From: Paraburkholderia franconis | Lineage (GTDB): Bacteria > Pseudomonadota > Gammaproteobacteria > Burkholderiales > Burkholderiaceae | Assembly (NCBI RefSeq): GCF_009362735.1 | Contig: NZ_WHNP01000008.1 | Location: 124,001-188,000 of the forward strand | Length of the DNA stretch: 64,000 nucleotides | Direction of reading: 5' to 3' | In this document: positions 57,734 through 64,000 of the stretch, one piece after another | Layout: each line of letters starts with the position of its first letter | Numbering within the stretch: position 1 is the stretch's first letter | The notes under the pieces: model-generated | What the model was told of the DNA's origin: nothing | Databases searched by the model: none | The model's input: the letters and a program-made list of their open reading frames with translations, nothing else | Position numbers and translations under genes: made by a program

Positions 57734-58426
57734 CGACCCTCTGATCCGTCTGACTGATTCATGCAACAAAGCCTTTCGTTGCAACGCGCCGGCGTTGGGC
57801 CGTTCCTGTCGATCTTCGCCGTGTGCCGCACGGACCCAGGATAGATGCGCCGGTCCGCCGTCCTCGTTGCTGGCAGCCTGCTGGATACGCCGCTTCCAGA
57901 TTTTAACCGTCGCGCGGCAAGGCGCCAGTCAGGATTTGCTCGCTTGAAAGTCCCGTGTGGTCTTTAACGGCCTGGGAAGGGACTTTCTGAATAGCGCGGC
58001 GCGATTCCAATGTGGCTCGCGCGCGACGGTCCGCGGGCTTGGGTGCGAGGCGCCGCGCGGCTCGCTGCTTACAGATGCATTCCGAGAACCATTCAGCGTG
58101 ACATTTGAATGTCAACGGTTGTTTCTGTCACACGGGTTGTAGTAGTGTCGTGCCGTCCAAAACGAGGAAAGCTCGCCGTTCTGCCGGCGGCGGCCGCGCG
58201 GACGAATGCGCCGGCCGTGTGCGCAGGCCGGCACGGGGCGCCGCGCAACGTCTTCGTTGCCGGCCAATGCGTATCAACGCCAACGATCTACCGCGCATTA
58301 GCGTTTTGTCATGCCTGATTTCCGCTTTCCGGATCGAAACTCGGACCGCCGCGCCGCGCGCCCTGCGGGTGTAGCCATGATGGCTTGCGGCGAGCTCGCG
58401 CTCCCGTGCAACGGGAGGGCCGCCTG
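57734..58426. other. 693-bp gap upstream of the fused ABC permease
   Basis: No credible gene. The main feature is the palindrome at 58099-58114. The rest shows no clear promoter, repeat or RNA gene; short open frames are Arg-rich and GC-driven. Confidence 0.45.
58099..58114. promoter_or_regulatory. Palindrome TGACATT-TG-AATGTCA, candidate operator
   Basis: A 7-bp perfect inverted repeat with a 2-nt centre, in a locally A/T-richer patch 313 bp upstream of the ABC permease start. A dimeric regulator could bind here; no regulator gene is adjacent. Confidence 0.4.
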
Positions 58427-60181
58427 ATGGATGTGTTCGGCTTCAGCCTGAACCGTACCGCCAACGCGTCGGCGTGGCGGGTACTGCCCAACCGCTGGGA
58501 CTTCATTGCGTTTCCGTTGATCATCTGCCTGATCGCGATGGCGTTCATCGGCTTCCATCAGACGATGGCGCCCATTTCGACGCTCGAAGCGAAGCCGATC
58601 TCGCTCGATCCGTCGAACCTGCCCGAGTACGCGTTGCGCACGACGCTGCGCATGCTCGCCGCGATGGTCGCGTCGCTCGTCTTCACGCTGGTCTACGGCA
58701 CGCTCGCCGCCAAGAGCCGCCGCGCGGGCCAGGTACTGGTGCCGATTCTCGACATCCTGCAGTCGGTGCCCGTACTCGGCTACATCTCGTTCACGGTGAC
58801 GTTCTTCCTCGCGCTCTTTCCGTCGCGCGTACTGGGCGCCGAGCTGGCCGCGATCTTCGCAATCTTCACGAGCCAGGCGTGGAACATGACCTTCAGCTTC
58901 TATCAGTCGCTGCGCACGGTGCCGCGCGATCTGGACGAAGTGTCAAAGGGCTTCCATCTGACTTCATGGCAGCGCTTCTGGAAGCTCGAAGTGCCGTTCT
59001 CGATGCCGGGCCTCATCTGGAACATGATGATGTCGATGTCGGGCGGTTGGTTCTTCGTCGTCGCATCGGAAGCGATCACGGTCGGCAATCACACGATCAC
59101 GTTGCCGGGCATCGGCGCGTACCTCGCGCAGGCGATCTCCGGGCGCAACCTGCACGCGATCGGCTGGGTGATTCTCACGATGACGGTCGTGATCCTCGCG
59201 TACGACCAGTTCCTGTTCCGGCCGCTCGTCGCGTGGACCGACAAGTTCCGCATGGAGACCACGAGTTCCGGCGACGCGCCCGAGTCGTGGCTGCTCGACC
59301 TGATCCGCCGCACGCGGCTGATTCACCGTCTGCTCGTGCCTATCGGCTGGATGTTCGCGAGGGCCGCGCGCATTCCGATCCGCTGGCCGAGCGTTGGTCA
59401 CGTGAAGTTCGCGAAGCCGGCGAGCGAGAAGTCGTCGAAGGCCGGCGACATCGTGTGGGCCGTGATCGTCGTCGTGGTCACGCTGTATGTCGTATATCGC
59501 GTCATCGAGTATGTGCGCTCGGGCGTGACGCTCGACGAGGTCGGCCATGTGTTCGTGCTCGGCCTCTTCACGCTGTTGCGCGTGACGCTGCTGATCGCGC
59601 TCGCATCGGTGGTGTGGCTGCCTCTCGGCGTGCTGATCGGGCTGCGTCCGGCGCTCGCCGAAAAGGTCCAGCCGCTCGCGCAGTTCCTCGCGGCGTTCCC
59701 GGCGAACCTGCTGTTCCCGGTGTTCGTGATCGTGATCGTCAGGTTCCATCTGAATCCGGACATCTGGCTCTCGCCGCTGATAGTGCTCGGAACGCAGTGG
59801 TATATCCTGTTCAACGTGATTGCAGGCGCGAGCGCCTATCCGAACGACTATAAGGAAGCCGCGAAGAACTTCCGCATCCGCGGCTGGCAGTGGTGGCGCC
59901 AGGCGATGCTGCCGGGCGTGTTCCCGTACTACGTGACGGGCGCGATCACGGCCTCGGGTGGCGCGTGGAACGCGAGCATCGTTGCGGAGGCCGTCCAGTG
60001 GGGCGATACGAAGGTCGCGGCGCATGGACTCGGCGCGTATATCGCGCAGTACACGGCCGCCGGCGACTATCCGAAGATCATTCTGGGTATCGCGGTGATG
60101 TCCCTGTTCGTGTCCCTGTTCAATCGTCTGTTGTGGCGTCCGATGTACGCCTATGCCGAAAGCCGTCTGCGGCTCGATTGA
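58427..60181 (+). CDS. Fused double permease of a nitrate/sulfonate/bicarbonate-type ABC importer
   Basis: A 584-residue inner-membrane protein made of two BPD_transp_1 permease domains in tandem. Each has a coupling loop: DEVSKGFHLTSWQRFWKLEVP (about residues 175-195) and EAAKNFRIRGWQWWRQAMLP (about 475-494). About 12 membrane segments are visible. The ATG at 58427 follows ACGGGAGGG. Importers of this kind normally need a periplasmic binding protein, and none is encoded here. The ATPase gene follows after 22 bp. Confidence 0.92.
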   Translation: MDVFGFSLNRTANASAWRVLPNRWDFIAFPLIICLIAMAFIGFHQTMAPISTLEAKPISLDPSNLPEYALRTTLRMLAAMVASLVFTLVYGTLAAKSRRAGQVLVPILDILQSVPVLGYISFTVTFFLALFPSRVLGAELAAIFAIFTSQAWNMTFSFYQSLRTVPRDLDEVSKGFHLTSWQRFWKLEVPFSMPGLIWNMMMSMSGGWFFVVASEAITVGNHTITLPGIGAYLAQAISGRNLHAIGWVILTMTVVILAYDQFLFRPLVAWTDKFRMETTSSGDAPESWLLDLIRRTRLIHRLLVPIGWMFARAARIPIRWPSVGHVKFAKPASEKSSKAGDIVWAVIVVVVTLYVVYRVIEYVRSGVTLDEVGHVFVLGLFTLLRVTLLIALASVVWLPLGVLIGLRPALAEKVQPLAQFLAAFPANLLFPVFVIVIVRFHLNPDIWLSPLIVLGTQWYILFNVIAGASAYPNDYKEAAKNFRIRGWQWWRQAMLPGVFPYYVTGAITASGGAWNASIVAEAVQWGDTKVAAHGLGAYIAQYTAAGDYPKIILGIAVMSLFVSLFNRLLWRPMYAYAESRLRLD

Positions 60182-60203
60182 GATTCATTGAAGGCAAAAC
60201 GCG

Positions 60204-61547
60204 ATGCAAAACCCTAAAGCCGTTACCGCCACGCCGATCCAGACGCCGCCGATGCCGCCGCGTCTCGGCGAAGAAATTCTGCGCGTCAAGGACGTGTGCC
60301 GCGGGTTCAACAAGACGCAGGGCGAACTGCTCGTCCTCGACGACGCCAACCTGTCGCTGCGCGAAGGCGAGATCGTCGGTCTGCTCGGGCGTTCGGGCTC
60401 GGGCAAGTCGACGCTCTTGCGCATCATCGCCGGGCTGATCGAACCGACGGACGGCGAAGTGACCTATATGGGCAAGCCGCTCAAAGGTCCCGCCGAAGGC
60501 GTCGCGATGGTGTTCCAGACGTTCGCGCTGTTTCCGTGGCTCACCGTGCTGCAGAACGTGGAAGCGGGTCTCGAAGCGCTGGGCGTCGGCGCGCGCGAGC
60601 GCCGCGAGCGCGCGCTGGCCGCGATCGACCTGATCGGTCTCGACGGCTTCGAGAACGCGTATCCGCGCGAGCTGTCGGGCGGCATGCGCCAGCGCGTCGG
60701 CTTTGCGCGCGCGCTGGTCGTCGATCCGACGCTGCTGCTGATGGACGAGCCGTTCTCCGCGCTCGACGTGCTGACGGCCGAAACGCTGCGTACCGATCTG
60801 CTCGACCTGTGGACGCAGGGCCGCATGCCGATCAAATCGGTGCTGATTGTTACGCACAACATCGAAGAAGCGGTGTTCATGTGCGACCGCATTCTTGTGC
60901 TCTCGTCGAATCCGGGCCGCGTGATCGCCGAGATCAAGGTGCCGTTCAAGCATCCGCGCAATCGTCTGGACCCGGCGTTCCGCCGCCTCGTCGACGACAT
61001 CTACGCGAAGATGACCGCGCGTCAGAAGGACGAAACGACGAAGAAGGGGCTGGAGCTGCACAGCTGGCTGCCGCACGTGTCGACCAACCTGATGGCGGGT
61101 CTGATCGAAATGCTGGCGGCCGCGCCTTACCACGGCCGCGCGGATATGCCGGAAATCGCGCGCTCGCTGCACCTGGAAGTGGACGACCTGTTCCCCGTCG
61201 CCGAAGTGCTGCAGCACCTGGGCTTCGCGGACGTGCGCGAGGGCGATATTTTCCTGACGCCGCCCGCGCGCGTGTTCGCCGAGTTCGGCACCCAGGAGCG
61301 CAAGATGATGTTCGCCGAGCATCTGCTGCGTCATGTGCCGCTCGCGGCGCGGATCAAGAAGGTGCTGAACGAGCGCCCGGGACATCGCGCGCCGCGAGTG
61401 CGCTTCGAGCAGGAGCTGGAAGACTTCCTGTCCGACAGCGCGGCGGAAGAGACGCTCGATGCCGTCATCAACTGGGGCCGTTATGCCGAGATCTTCTCGT
61501 ACAACGACCAGACGGAAATCTTCAGTCTCGAGGACGTCGAGTCCTGA
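60204..61547 (+). CDS. ABC importer ATPase with C-terminal AAA-associated domain
   Basis: A 447-residue protein. Residues ~25-265 are a nitrate/taurine-type ABC ATPase (Walker A GRSGSGKST, Q-loop VFQTFALFPW, signature LSGGMRQRVG, Walker B LLLMDEPFSALD). Residues ~290-440 form the extra AAA_assoc_C-type domain, with VSTNLMAGLIEMLAAAPYHG, DDLFPVAEVLQHLGFADVREGDIFLT and FAEFGTQERKMMFAEHLL. That domain may be regulatory. It powers the fused permease encoded just upstream. The substrate is not known. Confidence 0.92.
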   Translation: MQNPKAVTATPIQTPPMPPRLGEEILRVKDVCRGFNKTQGELLVLDDANLSLREGEIVGLLGRSGSGKSTLLRIIAGLIEPTDGEVTYMGKPLKGPAEGVAMVFQTFALFPWLTVLQNVEAGLEALGVGARERRERALAAIDLIGLDGFENAYPRELSGGMRQRVGFARALVVDPTLLLMDEPFSALDVLTAETLRTDLLDLWTQGRMPIKSVLIVTHNIEEAVFMCDRILVLSSNPGRVIAEIKVPFKHPRNRLDPAFRRLVDDIYAKMTARQKDETTKKGLELHSWLPHVSTNLMAGLIEMLAAAPYHGRADMPEIARSLHLEVDDLFPVAEVLQHLGFADVREGDIFLTPPARVFAEFGTQERKMMFAEHLLRHVPLAARIKKVLNERPGHRAPRVRFEQELEDFLSDSAAEETLDAVINWGRYAEIFSYNDQTEIFSLEDVES

Positions 61548-61593
61548 TCTTGCTGACCTGCGCTCTCGATCGATTCGGGCGCGCAAATGCAGA

Positions 61594-61615
61594 AGGGGAG
61601 CCGTGCGGCTCCCCT
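61594..61615 (+). terminator. Terminator of the two-gene ABC operon
   Basis: AGGGGAGCC (61594-61602), loop GTGC, GGCTCCCCT (61607-61615), then a weak CGTGTTTA tail. It is convergent with the lipoprotein genes. Confidence 0.7.
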
Positions 61616-61672
61616 CGTGTTTATGCGACGCGTCTGCGTCGTATCGTGCGACGGGACGAGTCAGCGCTCTGG

Positions 61673-62236
61673 TTACTGCAGATTGCCCCAGCGCTCGACA
61701 GCCGGTTCCGCCGATGCCCACTTCCAGTACTTGTTGTCCTGCTGGCATGCGGCAGCCGTGTACCAGAAGACCTTCGAGTCGGGCTTGTCGCCATCGACGA
61801 CGGAGAACACGAACTCCTTGCAGATCGCGAGCGACGAAGCGAATGCGCGCGTCACGCGCACCTGGCCGTGGCCGTTCTCGATGGGCAGCGCGTGCTTGAC
61901 GCTCCAGTCGCGCGTTTCGCCGACGGGCATCGCGCCCGCGAGCGCCGCGATCACATTCTGCTGATCCGAATGCATGACTCGCATATATCGCGCGACGGCT
62001 TCGTCGGTGGCTGCCTGCACCGCGATTCCGACGCCGATGCCCACGGCGGGATTCGCTGTGACGAGCCCCGTCGCCGCGCCTGCGCCCGCGCCCGCCGCTG
62101 CGCCGACGGACGACGAGCTGCAACCGCTTATGAGCGTCAGCGCGCCGACGCACAACGCACCGGCGAGCGCGAGCCGCGCGGACGCCGTCGAGCGCAGCCG
62201 ATCCAAGGCCCGCTTGTGTGTCGAGCACGCGATCAT
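61673..62236 (-). CDS. Glycine-zipper lipoprotein, second of a tandem pair
   Basis: A 187-residue lipoprotein. The signal segment LALAGALCVGALTLISGC ends in a lipobox, followed by an Ala/Gly-rich zipper (VGAAAGAGAGAATGLVTANPAVGIGVGIAVQAA). A C-terminal domain contains two Cys (AICKEFVFSV, AAACQQDNKYW) and ends WKWASAEPAVERWGNLQ. The same architecture and ending occur in the gene upstream, so the two are duplicates. The ATG at 62236 overlaps the upstream TGA (ATGA). Function unknown. Confidence 0.82.
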   Translation of the reverse strand: MIACSTHKRALDRLRSTASARLALAGALCVGALTLISGCSSSSVGAAAGAGAGAATGLVTANPAVGIGVGIAVQAATDEAVARYMRVMHSDQQNVIAALAGAMPVGETRDWSVKHALPIENGHGQVRVTRAFASSLAICKEFVFSVVDGDKPDSKVFWYTAAACQQDNKYWKWASAEPAVERWGNLQ

Positions 62237-62808
62237 TGCAGCGAGCCCCATCGTTCGGTTGCAGGTTCGGCCGATGCCCACTTCCACGCATTGCCGTCGC
62301 GGCAGATCGATGCGACATAGAACGCGCTCGAAGCGGGCACGTTCTTCGTCGCCGTCTTGTCGACGGAGAACACGATCTCCTTGCAGTCGAGCTCGCCCAT
62401 GCTGATCGTCCGGCTCACGGTCACGCGGCCATGCTCGTCGTCTTCGAGCGGCACCGAATGGGTGATGCTCCACGGCGCGACGGCGCCCACCGCGAGCGGC
62501 CCCGCCGCGATTGCGATGCTGTCCTGAGTATTGCGATGGATGATGCGCTCGGAGTACTGGACGCCCGCCCGCGCCGCGGCGACGGCGCCAAGGCCGATAC
62601 CCGTTGCGACGGCCGCGTTGTTGGTGACTTTGCCGGCGATGGCCGCGCCGGCGATACCGGCGCCCGCCGTCGCGCCTTCCGAGTAGAGCGAACTGCAGCC
62701 GCTCAGTGCCGTCGTGACGGCTACGGCCAGCGTGGCGCCCGGAAAGATTGAACGCCGCATCGTTGCGGGCCGCGCCGTGAGCGCTTTGCGGTGCATGGCT
62801 TTTAGCAT
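62233..62808 (-). CDS. Glycine-zipper lipoprotein, first of a tandem pair
   Basis: A 191-residue lipoprotein (lipobox TTALSGC, Cys at about residue 38 from the first ATG), with an Ala/Gly-rich zipper (ATAGAGIAGAAIAGKVTNNAAVATGIGLGAVAA) and a C-terminal domain with two Cys (LDCKEIVFSV, ASICRDGNAW), ending WKWASAEPATERWGSLQ. Start codons at 62808, 62796 and 62760 are all possible and none has a clear ribosome-binding site. The last gives the most normal signal peptide. It is a paralogue of the next gene. Function unknown. Confidence 0.8.
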   Translation of the reverse strand: MLKAMHRKALTARPATMRRSIFPGATLAVAVTTALSGCSSLYSEGATAGAGIAGAAIAGKVTNNAAVATGIGLGAVAAARAGVQYSERIIHRNTQDSIAIAAGPLAVGAVAPWSITHSVPLEDDEHGRVTVSRTISMGELDCKEIVFSVDKTATKNVPASSAFYVASICRDGNAWKWASAEPATERWGSLQ

Positions 62809-63176
62809 TTGTTGGTCATTGCTCCTGCTCGTGCCTTCGATGCGCGGACCGCGCCGGCACGAAGGACGGACTGCGTCTGATTTTTACGCAGCGGCATTGT
62901 GCAGGATGCCTTTTGTAATTGGCATAGGGAAAGTGCAAGTAATTGCAAAAGATGCTGCAGGGCCGCTGTCTTTCTGTTTGATTTTGCTAGCAGTCCGCAT
63001 GCCCGGACGGGCCGCGCAGCGTCGCCGCTATGGGCGGACGTGCGCATCGTGCGTGGCGGCGCGTTGGAAGTATCGACTGTAATGAGCGGCAGGAGATGCT
63101 GCCTCAGGCGCGATAGATGAGCGTGCAACGAAGCGCACGAGCGTGACACGGCACGCGACGCATCGCGCGCCGCGTG
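62809..63176. other. 368-bp gap between sigma-54 activator and lipoproteins
   Basis: No credible gene. It holds an A/T-richer patch (62895-62990) that probably contains the lipoprotein promoter, and a GC-rich hairpin CGTGCC...GGCACG near 62831-62862. No convincing sigma-54 element with 10-bp GG-GC spacing was found. Confidence 0.4.
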
Positions 63177-63180
63177 TCAC
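63143..63180 (-). terminator. Hairpin overlapping the stop of the sigma-54 activator gene
   Basis: GTGACACG (63143-63150) pairs with CGTGTCAC (63173-63180), with further inner pairing, and includes the TGA stop. No T-run follows, so termination may be rho-dependent or incomplete. Confidence 0.5.
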
Positions 63181-64000
63181 GATTCGTCGGAATTCGAATC
63201 TTCGTCGCCGTATGCGCTGAGTCGGTTGTACAGCGTCTTGAGACTCACGCCGAGCGCCTTCGCCGCGCGCCGCTTGTCGCCGCCGCAGTACTTGAGCGTG
63301 CCGAGGATGATCTGCTTCTGCGCATCGGCGAGTGGCGTGCCGATCCACACGCTCATCGAATCGCCGAGCGTGACGGGCTTCTTCACGCGCGACATCAGAT
63401 GCGGATGCGGCAACTCGACGGCCTTCTCGGCGAGAATGAACGCGCGATACACGGCGTTCTTCAGCTCGCGCACGTTGCCCGGCCATGACCACGTGCGCAG
63501 CGTTTCCATCGACCGCTTGCTGAAGACCTTGTTCGTGCTTTCCTGGCGGTTGAGCTCATCGAGGAAATGCAGCGCGAGCAGCTCGCGGTCGCCTTCGCGT
63601 TCGCGCAGCGGCGGCGCGCGCAGCGGAAACACGGCAAGCCGGTACATCAGGTCCTCGCGCAGGCCGTTTTCCTTCACGGCGACGGCGGGGTCACGATTGG
63701 TCGCGGCGATCACGCGCACGTCGCCGCGAATCAGCTCGGTGCCGCCGACGCGATAGAACGTGCCCGTTTCCAGCGCGCGCAACAGCTTGACCTGGCGCAC
63801 GGGCGCCATTTCCGTCACTTCGTCGAGGAACAGCGTGCCGCCATTCGCGTGCTCGAAGTAACCGATGCGGCCTTGCACCGCGCCCGTGAAGCTGCCTTTC
63901 TCGTGGCCGAACAGTTCGGCTTCGATCAGTTCGTCGGGAATCGCGCCGCAATTGACGGCGACGAACGCGCCGTCCTTGCGCGCGCTGTGCTCGTGGATCG
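63177..64000 (-). CDS. Sigma-54-dependent Fis-family activator, C-terminal part (5' end outside window)
   Basis: The open frame runs off the right edge. Visible parts are [27 protein letters not shown] (the sigma-54 contact loop, here GSFTGA rather than GAFTGA), Walker [19 protein letters not shown], the sensor/arginine-finger region [13 protein letters not shown] ([17 protein letters not shown]) and [12 protein letters not shown]-terminal Fis-type helix-turn-helix ([19 protein letters not shown]) ends the protein. It activates sigma-54 promoters as a hexamer. The signal domain is not in the window, so the stimulus cannot be told. Confidence 0.94.
   Translation of the reverse strand, partial: IHEHSARKDGAFVAVNCGAIPDELIEAELFGHEKGSFTGAVQGRIGYFEHANGGTLFLDEVTEMAPVRQVKLLRALETGTFYRVGGTELIRGDVRVIAATNRDPAVAVKENGLREDLMYRLAVFPLRAPPLREREGDRELLALHFLDELNRQESTNKVFSKRSMETLRTWSWPGNVRELKNAVYRAFILAEKAVELPHPHLMSRVKKPVTLGDSMSVWIGTPLADAQKQIILGTLKYCGGDKRRAAKALGVSLKTLYNRLSAYGDEDSNSDES

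Noticed and set aside
62920..62936. A TTGGCATAGGGAAAGTGC sequence resembling a sigma-54 promoter near the sigma-54 activator gene
   Set aside because: The GG and GC doublets are 12 bp apart rather than the required 10, so it does not fit the -24/-12 spacing.

Overview
The window reads as chromosomal DNA of a high-GC betaproteobacterium of the Burkholderiaceae, most like Paraburkholderia or Caballeronia. The reasons are the strong G/C third-position bias, a hemC-hemDX-hemY operon with fused hemDX, a 1022-residue PEP carboxylase, a Gram-negative trimeric-type porin, a DUF3460-scpA-panC-panD row and a metG/apbC neighbourhood. This genus call is an inference from gene content. I see no rRNA, tRNA, CRISPR array, prophage or transposase. 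Most of the region is core chromosome, with accessory patches.

Layout. 1-5.3 kb: end of cobQ, a DoxX protein, a PaaI-type thioesterase, an orphan ParA, then a leftward row DUF3460-scpA-panC-panD. 5.6-13.3 kb: tamA-tamB (outer-membrane assembly) and, converging on them, a glycosyltransferase of the HMW1C type lacking the N-terminal part of its family. 13.5-19.9 kb: metG, an OmpA-like lipoprotein, apbC, a SodC-like lipoprotein without most metal ligands, and dcd. 20.0-20.3 kb: a 338-bp intergenic element built almost entirely of nested inverted repeats. 20.3-31.6 kb: a basic amino-acid decarboxylase, an LprI-like protein, a lipoprotein remnant, a bestrophin-like channel, argH, a divergent XRE regulator/methyltransferase pair and ppc. 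32-36.2 kb: hemC-hemDX-hemY. 36.3-40.2 kb: a leftward ALDH, SDR and MFS catabolic cluster. 40.5-46 kb: ppa, an H-NS-like protein, a GIY-YIG protein, a FemAB/GNAT-like protein, nadE and glnB. 46.2-51.3 kb: a porin and a four-gene histidine/LAO-type ABC importer. 51.8-57.7 kb: a pirin, a Spy/CpxP-like protein divergent from an OmpR/CpxR-type two-component pair, a small ferredoxin-fold candidate and a diguanylate cyclase. 58.4-64 kb: a two-gene ABC importer with a fused permease and no binding protein, two tandem paralogous lipoproteins, and the C-terminal part of a sigma-54 activator.

The most interesting non-coding signals are three. First, a hairpin plus Shine-Dalgarno leader occurs in front of two unrelated genes (27.54 kb + strand and 37.65 kb - strand), with compensatory base changes in both helices. 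Second, the 338-bp element at 19.98-20.32 kb can fold as a cloverleaf. Third, two outward-facing CpxR-like boxes lie between the Spy-like gene and its likely two-component regulator. Starts were set from Shine-Dalgarno sequences, family lengths and signal peptides; several genes start at GTG or TTG.
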